DNA of 23,810 nucleotides from Amoebophrya sp. AT5.2. Taxonomy: Eukaryota; Sar; Dinophyceae; Syndiniales; Amoebophryaceae. Below the pieces are notes generated by a model. The model worked only from the letters and a program-made list of their open reading frames with translations, was not told the DNA's origin and did not search any database. How positions within the stretch are numbered: position 1 is the stretch's first letter; every line of letters starts with the position of its first letter. This document shows, piece by piece, positions 7,340-18,100 of this stretch. Position numbers and translations under genes: made by a program. Location: positions 1-23,810 of the forward strand of contig RXOD01004338.1 of NCBI GenBank assembly GCA_005223375.1, given 5' to 3'.

Positions 7340-10300
7340 CTAGAGGGCGTCTTCAATTTCGACGCCGCCCCCTCTTCGCCATTCCCCCATCACTTCGGTC
7401 ATGATTTGTTGTTCCCACGTGTTTTTCAGTTCGCGTTTTTTGAAATGCCGGGGTTTGTCCGCCGTCTGCACAGTGAGGAAGTCGAGGCTGTCCTCGCGGA
7501 AGTCCACCCGGGTGATCAGTTCCACCCTGCGCATCATGCCCGTGCGCTCCTGGAACTCAGCCGGCACTCCGGGAGTGCTACTCCGCTGTTCCAGATTGAT
7601 CCCCTGCCGCTTGATCGCTTTGTTCTGCTTCAACATGCCGTTGCCGCCATTGTTCGCCTTGTTCTTGTTGCCGGCTTGCGCTCCTTTTGGTACGGTTGCG
7701 CCGGCATTCTTCACTGCTCCGGCTCCGGCGGCTCCAGGCTGGTTCCTCTTCTGCCGCAGCACAGTTGTCGAGTACGCCTTTTCGCGCCGCGACAGATCAC
7801 TGTACGACTTCGTGACGTCGTTGCCGGGACCCGTGCGCGGCTCGTTCTGGCTCTGCCTCGCCTGGTAAAGCCGCAATTCCCTCGTAATCTGATTCATCTG
7901 GTCGTCTGAGCTGTCGGCGGTCGTGTCGTGGTCTGGGGTCGCGACGACGTCAGCTCCTCTCGCCTGTTCCTTCTTCTTATTCGACTGCTTTATTTTGCTG
8001 CTGTCAGCTGGTGCTGTCGGTCCAGCTACACTTTCACCGCCAATCGACCTCATCGCCGCCGCATTGAGAGCATTCGCGGCCTCCCACGCCACTACTTTTT
8101 CCCGGAACTTTTCGCGGCGTTCCTTTTCCCACGACGGCAGCCAGTCCGTGACGTAGTCGCAGTCGAGCCAGAGGAACTCGTTGCCTCGCAGCGAAACTAG
8201 TTCCTTTCGGAACTCCTTTCGCACCGCCAGCACGTTCTCCGCGTGTTTCCGCCGCGCGTGCTCCAGGTCGAGGATGGCGCGCACTGGGTACCCCGCCGGC
8301 TGCAGCACGCTGACGTCCCACTTCGCCGGCGCTTCCCAGGGGCAGTGGATGTACTCCACCGGGAGGGCCCGCAGCTCCGGCAGCCACCGCCGCACGTAGT
8401 TGCCCTCCGGGTCGCAGGACTTGGCGGCGAACACCGGGTGCATCACGAAGTTCCACTGGTCCAGCCCGCTGTGGCCCCCGTTCTGCCACATGTGCGCGTT
8501 GATGGACACGTCCGTGTCGATCAGCGTGTAGTCGAACCACTCGAAGCCGTCCTTCCACGACACGTCCAAGTACTCCACGAGGAACTGCGCGACGATGTGC
8601 CGCAGGTAGTTCGGCATCCACCCAATCTTCCACAGCTGGGTCATGGCCGCGTCGACCAGCGGGAACCCGGTCTTGCCGCGCTGCCACCGACGGAGCCGGT
8701 CACGCGCCGACTCGGAGCTGCGGTTCAGAAACCGCTGCTGCAGAGAAAAATCGATTTGCTGAGCTGCATTGATGTTCTTGTTCTGCTCTGCGGACGTCGA
8801 AAACTCTTGGTGCGGCTCGACCAGACGTTGCGCACCGAGCAGTTCCCGTTCCGCCGCGCTGGGGCCGGTTGCGAAGTGCTCCTTGTCTCGCGGAGAACTG
8901 GCGGGACCTCCACCGACAGATGCGTTCTTCTGAAAGAAAACTGAAGCCGCACTGCTTGCGAGCGGTGCCGACGCCCCCCCCGCCTTGCTTGGTGCGAAGG
9001 AGCCACCGCTCTTTGCCGCCGCCTCCTTCTTTACGGAAAGGATCGGGGCGTCCTCCTTCTTGCGGCGAAACCGGTTGCGCCCCTGACCCTGTTTGGATGC
9101 GCTAGCGCTACAACCGGTACTAGCGATTTGCTGTAGCTGTTCTCCATTGGCGCCCGGCGCTCCTTCGGCGTCCCCCTCGGTATTCTTCCCCCCAACTACG
9201 GGGCCGCTCGTTTTGTCACCAGCAAGGACAGTGGCTTTTGCCGTCGTCCCCACCGCATCGTCCGCTTTCGTCCACCATTTCTGCGTCTCGTACTGCCTCC
9301 TTAACGACACCTCCGGCAAGTCTGGGAACCGCCACAGGCACCAGTACGCCAGGTCGCGCCACAGGAAGCGCCGCAGAAACGTCGCGCGCAGCTCCCGCCA
9401 CCCCTTCTCCGGCAGGTGCACCTGGCCGAGCACCCTCGCCCCGCGGGCGAAACAGGATCTTGCGGACAGCTCGCCGAACCGCACGTACGGGCTCAGCATC
9501 GCTGTGTACGCTCGGTCCGCGCGAAACCGTTCCCGCCCCTCGAACAGCCCCTCGGCCAGGACATCGTTGCAGAACGTCTCGAGCCGTTGCATCGCTGCAT
9601 CCTCGCCCACCGCCCAGAACTTTTTCATCTCAAACGCCCAGTCCTCGACCTTTGGGTTGCTCAGCTTCGCGACCGGCGGTTTCATTCCTCCGCCCCCTCG
9701 CACATGATCATGCGGCCCCGTCACAGGAACAACTGTTTTTGCTTTTATGTTTGCAGCTGCGCCGGGGTCGAAATAGTACCGCGGGTTGAACTGTTTGAAG
9801 CGGCCGCCATTCCATTCTCGATGCTCGCGAATCCAGGCCGGAGTACTGGTGGAAAGGTACTGCGGATCCTCGCGCATTTTTTCGGACAGCTTTTTGCTCA
9901 CCGGGTGGCCTCTACCAGCGGTCCGCTCGTACCCGAGGTTGTCCAGTGAGAAGCTGAAGATGGTGCTACCGGTACCGCCATGCCTATGTTTCCCTTTAGT
10001 GATACCGTGCTGGTCATTTACATTTTCGTCCTGCTCGTCGTGCTGCTCGTCGTAATGAGCAAAGTCCGTGATGCCGCGCAGACTCGTGATTCGCGGAAGC
10101 GGACGCAGGTACTCCTCCAAGTCTACGGCTTGCTCGGTCGGGCGTCGAGGGCTTCCGTTCATCGTGCCCGAGAATTTATTTTGGTCGTCACCGTCGTGAT
10201 CTTGTTGATCAAAACCCTGCTCCGGTAGCAGCAGGTGCTCCGCCGGTATGTTGCAAATGCTCTTCTTCATCCACTGAACGCTGCCAAAGCCCCAGCCTTC

Positions 10301-11215
10301 TGCGTTTTTCTCGGGATCGGCTACCCAAGGAGCGACGAGGAGCGAACCTGGACACACCACTACGGATACGCTGGACGCAAACGTCAGGTCAATGCCACAT
10401 CTTGCTCCCGCCCCGGAAGCGCTTGACCCTTCCCCGGGCTGCTCGGGCGTTTCATCCGAAGTAGAGGGAGCGAGGAGCTCGGCGGGCCCCCCCGTCCTGG
10501 GCGCTGGCTGGAAGCTCGTCTGGGCCGCGGCCCCTGCAACATCCTCTCCCAACGACGCCGAGATCGCGAGCGCCAGAAGACGATCTTCTTCTTCATCCTC
10601 GTCGCTGTGCTTTGCAGTGTGCCGCGTCCTTGCGCTTTCTTCACCAAGATCCCCTCCTGCGCGGCGCCCAACATTTTTTCCCTGTACAACTACCAGTGCT
10701 CGTTCGTACTCCGCCCAGAACGCGTCGTCCGCCACCAGTTGCCGCAGAGAGCCCCCTTCCCGCACCTGCAGTAAGCGAGCGCGCGCGTCCTCGTCCTCCG
10801 TGGTGTACCAAGGCTCATAGCGCTCGTTCCACACCACCCTCGTCGCGCCCGTCTCCGCCACCAGCGCAAGCAGGACGTCAGCCGGCGCCCCGAAGCGGAC
10901 GATAAGGTCCACCCCGAACTCCGTTTTCAGCCGCTCGGCGAATGTGCGCAGGGACTTGCCCTTGTACCACAGGCCGGCGCCGCGCAGCGGCCAGGGCGAG
11001 ACGTCGGCGGGGTTGTGGATGAAGACGGGGAGAATGCGGGAATGGGAGCTCGGCGCGAGAAAACGATCGCCAAAGGAAAGCGCGTGGTTGTCGGTAAACC
11101 GCATGTCGTCGCGAAGCCAAACAATGGTGAGGGAATCGTGAACGCGGCCCCTGTGCTGCTTCTGCCGCTCCTCGCGAGCGCGGAGCCGCCGCGCGCCGCG
11201 GGACTTGTTCGTCAT
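7340..11215 (-). CDS. Class I photolyase/cryptochrome with large insertions and a ubiquitin-interacting motif
   Basis: A single 1,291-aa exon. ATG at 11215 is the first in frame; the open frame continues above it without another ATG, and a TTTTAG at 11250 could be a trans-splice acceptor. Residues 28-~185 are the photolyase antenna domain (IVWLRDDMRFTDNHAL, RVVWNERYEPWY). Residues ~570-660 and 840-975 are the FAD domain (LSPYVRFGELS; WQRGKTGFPLVDAAM; GWMPNYLRHIVAQFL; DTDVSINAHMWQNGG; NYVRRWLPELRALP). Family lengths are usually 450-700 aa. The excess comes from an insert at ~185-275 with a UIM, an acidic/His-rich linker to ~450, a basic insert at ~650-845 (RNRFRRKKED, a nuclear-signal-like cluster), and a C-terminal tail. 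Asn906 aligns with the flavin-contacting Asn378 of E. coli photolyase; Trp887 and Trp910 align with Trp359 and Trp382. That favours retained photochemistry. Repair versus signalling cannot be decided here. Confidence 0.9.
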   Translation of the reverse strand: MTNKSRGARRLRAREERQKQHRGRVHDSLTIVWLRDDMRFTDNHALSFGDRFLAPSSHSRILPVFIHNPADVSPWPLRGAGLWYKGKSLRTFAERLKTEFGVDLIVRFGAPADVLLALVAETGATRVVWNERYEPWYTTEDEDARARLLQVREGGSLRQLVADDAFWAEYERALVVVQGKNVGRRAGGDLGEESARTRHTAKHSDEDEEEDRLLALAISASLGEDVAGAAAQTSFQPAPRTGGPAELLAPSTSDETPEQPGEGSSASGAGARCGIDLTFASSVSVVVCPGSLLVAPWVADPEKNAEGWGFGSVQWMKKSICNIPAEHLLLPEQGFDQQDHDGDDQNKFSGTMNGSPRRPTEQAVDLEEYLRPLPRITSLRGITDFAHYDEQHDEQDENVNDQHGITKGKHRHGGTGSTIFSFSLDNLGYERTAGRGHPVSKKLSEKMREDPQYLSTSTPAWIREHREWNGGRFKQFNPRYYFDPGAAANIKAKTVVPVTGPHDHVRGGGGMKPPVAKLSNPKVEDWAFEMKKFWAVGEDAAMQRLETFCNDVLAEGLFEGRERFRADRAYTAMLSPYVRFGELSARSCFARGARVLGQVHLPEKGWRELRATFLRRFLWRDLAYWCLWRFPDLPEVSLRRQYETQKWWTKADDAVGTTAKATVLAGDKTSGPVVGGKNTEGDAEGAPGANGEQLQQIASTGCSASASKQGQGRNRFRRKKEDAPILSVKKEAAAKSGGSFAPSKAGGASAPLASSAASVFFQKNASVGGGPASSPRDKEHFATGPSAAERELLGAQRLVEPHQEFSTSAEQNKNINAAQQIDFSLQQRFLNRSSESARDRLRRWQRGKTGFPLVDAAMTQLWKIGWMPNYLRHIVAQFLVEYLDVSWKDGFEWFDYTLIDTDVSINAHMWQNGGHSGLDQWNFVMHPVFAAKSCDPEGNYVRRWLPELRALPVEYIHCPWEAPAKWDVSVLQPAGYPVRAILDLEHARRKHAENVLAVRKEFRKELVSLRGNEFLWLDCDYVTDWLPSWEKERREKFREKVVAWEAANALNAAAMRSIGGESVAGPTAPADSSKIKQSNKKKEQARGADVVATPDHDTTADSSDDQMNQITRELRLYQARQSQNEPRTGPGNDVTKSYSDLSRREKAYSTTVLRQKRNQPGAAGAGAVKNAGATVPKGAQAGNKNKANNGGNGMLKQNKAIKRQGINLEQRSSTPGVPAEFQERTGMMRRVELITRVDFREDSLDFLTVQTADKPRHFKKRELKNTWEQQIMTEVMGEWRRGGGVEIEDAL
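10541..10603 (-). other. Ubiquitin-interacting motif inside the photolyase
   Basis: The residues EEEDRLLALAISASLGED (about 208-225 from the ATG) fit the UIM pattern: an acidic run, a hydrophobic residue, Ala three later, Ser four after Ala, and an acidic residue three after Ser. It lies in an otherwise low-complexity insertion, so it would be exposed. Ubiquitin binding is inferred from the pattern only. Confidence 0.6.
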
Positions 11216-13870
11216 GGTAGTCGAGAAAAAGCAAAAGGCCAAGCTGCTTCTAAAATTGAATGTCGCCGACTCGTGTTTCTGCACACTGGGCTGGTGGTCG
11301 TCTTAACATCCTACCTTCTGTTCCCTGTCTTCATGATGAAAAAGAATGTAAGCGCACACACTAGGACTTCTAGATGGATCTAGAGTTCGTCCAAGTCTAC
11401 ATATATCTCGTGCTCGTTTCTGTCTGTGTCACAGGCACAAAACGACCTCGGAACAATTACATCGATGGATAAATAAAATGACTGGGTATGGGCGGCAATG
11501 AGAGTGACACTCACTGACTCTGACGAGTGGTACTCACTAGGGCTTCGAACTCGACGGGTAACCAATGCCGCGAGGTAGGTATGAGTACGAGGCGTAGGCT
11601 AGATGCAGCAGCTCCTGGGTAAATAAAAAAAATCTGCTGATCGTATTTTGCGGGTCCTGAGAAGTGGTTCGTGTTGTAGCTCTTGTTTGCAATTCATTGA
11701 AAGAACGCCAATAGCCTGCGCCTCGGTTTCTCAATAAATATGAAAGGGGCGCCAGGCGCTAAGTAAGGTGGGGCGGCTTGGCAAGTAACAACAGCAGCAC
11801 CAGCAGCAAGAGCAAGTAGAGGAAGAGCAAGCATCCTCGATACTAACTAACTTTATATTTATACCACCGAAGCAGACCTGATCAGAACCGAAAACAAAAG
11901 TAAAATTATCGTTATCCGGCGCTGGTGAGGGGGCGGCGGAAAAAATTATACTTACAGTCAGATCGATGACGACCGACAACTCGTGGCTCATCTGGTTGCA
12001 AGAAGAGGAAGAAGTACGTCAAAGAAATGATGGCCGAATTCATCGATTCACAAGTATGCAGTAGATGCCGAAGCAAGTTTTTTTCTTTTCGCTCTTGACG
12101 AAACTACTATAGATTCTACTTACTTACTTTCGCTAGCTCAATCTCATCGCTTCCGTGCTTCCGTATAATTGATATATTTTAGACAGAGGATCCACAATCT
12201 CAATCTTCAACACGACACACGCTGTAGCTATCACCCGCCCACGAAAACCTCAATACTTCTAAACTCAGAATATTTATTGTACGTAGTTGCATCGAATTCG
12301 AATTCAGCTTTTCTTGAGCGCCATCGACCTCCAGCTCCACGATCGATGGATGATCAACCTGATCACCAAAACAAAAACTTAGTAATTTCGATTTGTGAAG
12401 AGTAGAGTTTCGGAAGTCCATCTTTATGAACGCAGATTTCCGTCCTCCTCCTGTAGGCGAAGGCCCCTTTTTGCAATGCATCGAAGTTGATGCTCTGATG
12501 TGTCATGATTTGACTGATTCTGTCTCATGTCCTCGTTGGGTCGTTCGAGAAGAGCTGCCATAGAATTAGAAACGATATCATGTTGCCGGTGATCATGGGA
12601 CATTTTTGGTCGTGGTCCAATTTTTTTTTTCGTGGTGTCATGCTCATCATGCTGGTCGTGGTCTACTGCTGGTCGCCGTCCTTGCTAGTAGTTCCGTCTG
12701 AAGATGTAAACAAGCAGTTTTCGTCGAAAGACCCTGATAGTAGAAAGTACCCCCGAGCAGCCAAATCAGACGAAGTGAACGGATTGATCACCTCCACCTT
12801 GTTCACGAATAAAGTATAATTTACACCAAGCTTGTTGATCTTTCTTCCATCTTCAAATAAACATAATCAACAGATGCTAGCAGAAAAAGGAAGAAACACC
12901 GCAAACACGCAGATGACCTAACAAGAACCTCAACCTCCTCCGTCGACAAATTTATTACCAGTCCGTCGCGTAATGCTACAACTTACTAGGAGCAGGGCTA
13001 GCTGCTTTAGGTATAGCTTCAGCTAAAAAGTACTGGTAAAAAAATAATGTCCTCAACAACCCACGCCCAGTTGGTTTCTTTCGGAGTACAGTACTGCTTC
13101 TGTAGTATAAGTGCATTCTTCCTCCTCCTCCGCCAGTACGTAGCACGTCGTCGGTCAACATGTTCATCCATGTCGGCGCGGCCACAGAAGCTCGCATATT
13201 TAAGGTATTAAATAGGGAAGTGGTCATCCTCGTCACCTCGTCCCGCAGTTTGATGATAAAAAATTGATAGCCCATCGATCCACCACGAGCCACATCCGTC
13301 GCCACTCGTACTCAGAGGTCGAGCGTACGGGCAACGGTTCTCGTGAGAAGACGAATCCTGAACGTCAGCGTTAGACCACTTAGTTACCTAGCTACTTCTA
13401 CGTATCACCAAAAAGTAAAGATAGACAGAGGTGATGAGGTGGATGACAAAACCGCTATTAAAAAGTATAATAAATTTTCAGGGCACAGCTGCAGCGTCGT
13501 GGTCTTTATCAGTGCTCCTAGACGGCACAGAGACGGTGACAGAACCAGACGACTGACTAGGACTATTCTACTTAGGGCGGAGGTGGTCTGCGTCTGCAGC
13601 GATGCAGCTGGAGGAGACTGCACATCGGCGACTTATTCAAATACGAACCAACAGAGCAGGCCGCGAACCATTTCACTGGCTCGACTTAATCTTGTTGTAT
13701 CCATAACTAAGGAAGTAGCAAAGAAAGTTCAATCATCCTCGTAGTGAAGTGGGTTCTACAATTCCCCAGTAGGCAGTAGAAGAAGTGCTGCAGCCCCGTT
13801 TGCGTTTGCGATCTTCTACTTCGTCGTCTCGTCTATCGTGTGTAACTACAACATCAGTCATTTCTATTGC

Positions 13871-13942
13871 GGGTACGTCATCGAAGCACATGCCCGCGGG
13901 ATTGCTGAAGCTCCCTCGGGCATGTGCTTCGATGACGTATCC
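13871..13942. repeat. Inverted repeat with 26-bp arms and 20-nt loop
   Basis: The left arm is 13871-13896 and the right arm 13917-13942. They are reverse complements over 26 bases with one mismatch at the third base. The core TACGTCATCGAAGCACATGC is perfect. The spacer 13897-13916 is 20 bases. No direct target-site duplication was noticed next to the arms. If transcribed it would make a long, nearly perfect stem of the size of a small-RNA precursor. Its function is unknown. Confidence 0.85.
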
Positions 13943-14195
13943 GGCCGCGTCCTCATCCTCTCGCCGCAGTCTTGTCTATCACATTCAACATTGTAAAGTA
14001 ATAAGTTTCCTTTTCCACCCACACCCCCTACTACTTCTACTGCTAGCTCATCCCATCGTCAGCTCGGCCTCGCCCTTGCTCCCAAGTGGCGGACTGCCTT
14101 GCCCAGCTCCTCGTTCAGAGTACTTAAATTAATCCCAAATGTGTACGTAAACGTATAGATAAGAAAGTACTCATCTTATGTCGCAGCTGTACGTC

Positions 14196-14209
14196 TACGT
14201 GTACACGTA
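14196..14209. repeat. 14-bp perfect palindrome
   Basis: TACGTGTACACGTA is self-complementary and sits in a run of ACGT-type words (14136-14211). It contains two ACGT cores, the type of site bound by bZIP factors in many eukaryotes; binding here is not shown. Confidence 0.55.
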
Positions 14210-14372
14210 ACCGTTCCTCGCTTCCGATTTCCGTCCCCGCCTCCCCCTTAGCATGACCCTTTCAGAAGGAGGTAGACGAGGAGTCCGTCGAATGCTCAAA
14301 TCTGTTCGAACGGAACCAGCAGCTCCAGCTCCAAATACAATATGAGCAAGAAGATCTAATCTATCAAAAATC

Positions 14373-14409
14373 TACTGGTGATGATTAGATTCATGATCAT
14401 GTACCAGTA
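14373..14409. repeat. Imperfect hairpin, 12 paired bases
   Basis: TACTGGT-GATGAT (14373-14385) pairs with ATCATGTACCAGTA (14396-14409), with one short bulge and a loop of about 10 bases. It lies about 430 bases from the stronger inverted repeat. Confidence 0.5.
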
Positions 14410-15126
14410 CCGATCACGTACAACGAAGCAAGCAGTAGAAGCGGATCGGATAGAGGACGCGCGACGCCTTGTTCTCCTCTAACGCAATTCATAATTGTTC
14501 TTGACGAGAAGTTGAAGTTGTTGTCTCCCTCCGTCAGAAATTTCATCCTTTATCGTTATGGCGGCGGGCTTTTTCCTCCACTACACTGGTCGTTCAACAC
14601 GAGCTGAAGAACCAGCAGGCGATCAAAAAAATTCAAAACCTTGGGGGAGGTGCATGGCAACAGATACGGAACTATATTATCTTCAGCAGTCATCCTCGTG
14701 CTCTACCTTTTTCGAGGGCATTACGTGTACGGGTACGCGAACGCGTTTAAAGATTAATTTCCGTTGTCGTACTGGTCGAGAAGAATGAATCGAAATGGAA
14801 TGGTTGTCGTCAGAAAGAGCGTCTATTTCTTGTCGTGCAGCTGCTCTTGTTTTTGGTTTGTCGCAACTTTCCTTTGTTTTGCTGGGTTGTCTTTTCTTTA
14901 CTGATTGGTCGTAGATCAAATGAATGCTGGGTAGAGCGCTGTGCGGTCAAGTCGCGAATAGAATACTTGTAGTCGTACTTCATCTTCCTTCGCGAATCTA
15001 GTGGGTATTTAGAAAATTAATCTGGACACAGTCTGCATTACTTCTGGGACGATTGTCGATGAACGCATCTTCAACTACAGCACGCAGAACAAGCAGCTCG
15101 CCTTCGTCTTCCTTGCGCAGAAGCTC

Positions 15127-18100
15127 TTAAAGAGCGGCTTGGTTTATCGACGTCCCCCGAGGACCGGCTCCGGCACCCGCGTTGCTATCACTTATTCTAC
15201 AGCCGGGATCTGGGTCTGCAGGACGAGCACTGCCAGGACCGTCGATCGGGGAGCCGAACTGTGACGCAATGGAGCTTTGCATCTGGTCCGCTAGTTGATC
15301 AGCCGACCACCACGCGCCCTCCACCGTCGCGCAAGCTGCGCACCAGTCGCCGCAGATTCCCAGGTTCTGCTCGGTGTCCAGCCAGCAAGTCTCTGTATCC
15401 GTTTGCCGCAGCCTGTCGATTTTTCGGGGAGGCCGTTTTCGGTATTTTTACTTCTTTGCGAATCGAAATATTTCGTACGTTTATTGCGCGGCAATTTGCG
15501 AATGCAATTTTTGATTTTGGCTGAAGAGTGTGAGTGTGAGTCTATGTATATTCATATCCGTTGCGATGAGTAGTTGCATTTTCGCGTCCGCGGCTACGAC
15601 GTACTGTCGAAGCGGAAGCCGACCCACCACCTGTGATTAATTTTATTCTGGTTTCTCGAGCTCGACTTCTCGGGGGAAGCCAATCCCAATTATGCCAATT
15701 GCCAATAAAGGAAAAGGAAGCGGCATGAAAATGAATAAAAGCAAGCACCAAAAAATGAGCGAGAGCAAAACCATGAGTAATGGTACGTCTTTTTGTTTGG
15801 CTGTGCGGTCTGGGCGTATCGCCATGCGTGCAGGTCAGTGTACTCTAGCCTCTTCATCTGGAACATGTACTTCCAGAACGATATCTCGGGCCGCGAGTGC
15901 CCCGCAGGAACGATCACGGACGACGACAGGAGTAGCGTTTTCGCCTCCTGCAGCAGGGGCTGCAGCACATTTTTCGCACGGTAGGTCCCAGTGCCCGCAC
16001 TGCCAATCGCCTCCTCCATAGAGAAATGCTGCTCGCTCCAGTTGTACGAAGCGTACACCTGTTGATCGAAGATACCATGCTTTTCAATTCTATCGATAGA
16101 AGGGCCAGCGCCAGCAAACTTCTGATACTGAAGTTGTCAGCAGTGAGTTGTACGAGCTCAAGCCGTGACAGTCAGTCCTTCGTCGACGTCAGTGCTCAAT
16201 TTAAAATGGTGAAGGGGTGACAGTGACACTGCATTTCATAGCTGGCACGGAGCTAAAGTTAAAGATCAGCAACATCATCCATCACTCAGTAACTGCAAGT
16301 AAGTCAGATTCACCAGAAGTGTAAGTCTAAGACTAAGTACTAGACTACAAATTTGGATGGAGCTTGCATTTTTATAAATATCAGAAGAAGTGAGTACGCA
16401 GACAGACACTGCTCTGAGTCCGATGCGGTTTTTTTGTTGTCCGCGGCCCGGTTTGTTGGAGTCGATGACGACGCAGCGGATGACGGGGTGCGCCACGCAA
16501 TCCACCGCCGACGGTATTTCCACGGACGACAGAAACTCCGGCACGGAGAAGCCCAACATCAAAACAAAGCAGCCACGCATTTTCGAGCGCTGCTGTATCT
16601 GCTTGCCGAAGCGGTCCATGATCGGAAGATTCTCAACGAGCTGAACGGTCTGGGGCCCGGGAAGGGTGACAACCACGTAGTCAAACGCGTGCTTCGAAGC
16701 ATACCCCTGCGCCGGGTTTGTCACCGGATTGTACACAGCGCGGGAACTCTGGCACTTCCGGAGCAACCACTTGGAATCTGACGCAGTAATTTGCGTTTTG
16801 AAATTTTAATTTTTGAAAAAAACCTACCTTGATTAGTACTTCTGACGTCGAGCCTGAGGACACAAGCGCGACTGACTTCATCTGCAAGAATCAATCTTCT
16901 CATGTATTACGTTCTTACACAGGAACGATGAGAGATGGTGACCGCTTGTTAACATAAAAAAAAAGTACCTCCCGGCGCGCTCGGTTGATACAAAGGAGGT
17001 GGTGGCTTCCGCACTCTGTCGGGCTGGATTGGTGAAAAATGTTGCTGCATTTTTTTGCGGTCCGCTGCTTCTATGTCAATGTCGCTGCTGGTTCCCCGGG
17101 CGAAGTCTGGCGTCAGCTGCACTTCCGGGTTCGGTGCTAGCTCCACCAGGTCCGGTTGCGTGCCCTGCTCCCCCACATTACTATCCGCGTGCGCACCAGG
17201 ACCAGGAGCGGACGAGGGCCAACCAAGATCGGTCGGATGGACGTTTTTCATATTGACCCGCTCAATCGTGCCCACGCGGCAGCCGAGCCGCACGTCGAGG
17301 GCCGCGTTGTGCGCGAGCATCTTGCCGATACTAGACATCTTGCTCCACCCGACAAACACCCCCGAGCCCCACTGCCGCTCGCTGCCGGTTTGGCCGTACA
17401 TCTGCTCGGAGGAAAACTCTTTCGGCGCCCCCACGCCGGATGGATGCACCTCATCGCGCGAGATGCCCAGGTTCGCGTTCAGTTTCGCAACAGTCCACGC
17501 GTTGCCCGGCGCCGGCGCGCCGCCACTCTGCTGGGGGGCCGTCCTGTTGCCCGCGGCCGCCGCGCCTGCCCCACTTGGGGACGAGAACTGCTCCGCCTGC
17601 TCCTGCAACTGCCCGAAGGAACTGCTACGGGGATTTGTTCCGCGGCGCTGCGGTGGCTCGAAGGAGCCAGTTGGTCCGGTTCCAGGCGATTTGCCTGGTG
17701 ATGCATTGGCTCGAGTTGTAGGGGATTCTGTTTCACCACTTTGATGCCATCGATCGTCAGCTGCGCCCACCGCCCTCTCGGCCTCGGCCTCCCCGCCCGA
17801 CATCGCTTCGACGCTGGGATCAATATCATTATCCTGTCGACCCAGATTTTGCCTAGTACTGCCCGGACTGATGTCACCAGTGCTGCTCGACAATGTAGGA
17901 GTCTGCAAGGGGTTTGTGTACGTGCTTGTGGCGCCCGACAATGTCGACGTCGCAGCTGTGCTCCGCGCGCTTGGTGCCGTCGTCTTATTTCCACCGTGAG
18001 AGCCGAAGCCGTCCCTTGACGTCGCTTTGTTCGCGTCGCGCTCGCGGCGGCTGGTGTACTTCAACTTCATCTGATGCTCACCACGTCGGCCACTCGCAGT

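Larger units (their letters stand above)
11216..15126. other. 3.9-kb spacer with inverted repeats, no gene supported
   Basis: This is the largest gap in the window. It separates the start of the photolyase gene from the stop of the renalase-like gene. It is less GC-rich than the genes, with many ACTAGTAGTA-like runs. Open frames here (12580-12819 plus, 12976-13275 minus, 13343-13744 plus, 12200-12481 minus) are of a length expected by chance and show no domain. The frame at 12580-12819 has an ATG and a hydrophobic segment and is the least unlikely of them. Hairpins at 13871-13942 and 14373-14409 and a palindrome at 14196-14209 are listed separately. Confidence 0.45.

Noticed and set aside
8243..8944. 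233-codon plus-strand frame inside the photolyase gene
   Set aside because: It is antisense to the most conserved FAD-binding region, so the openness is explained by the real gene.
12294..12305. GAATTCGAATTC palindrome, also within 23060-23073
   Set aside because: A 12-bp self-complementary word found in two spacers, but without shared flanks; probably chance.
12580..12819. Plus-strand 79-aa frame with a hydrophobic segment
   Set aside because: It has an ATG and a signal-anchor-like stretch but is short, against the array direction, and made partly of repeated GTCGTGGTC words.
12976..13275. Minus-strand 99-aa frame with an ATG
   Set aside because: Its length is expected by chance in a 3.9-kb spacer, it has a Gly run from a simple repeat, and no domain is visible.
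13343..13744. Plus-strand 133-aa frame in the largest spacer
   Set aside because: It has no domain, a random-looking composition and the wrong orientation, and its length is not beyond chance for six frames in this spacer.
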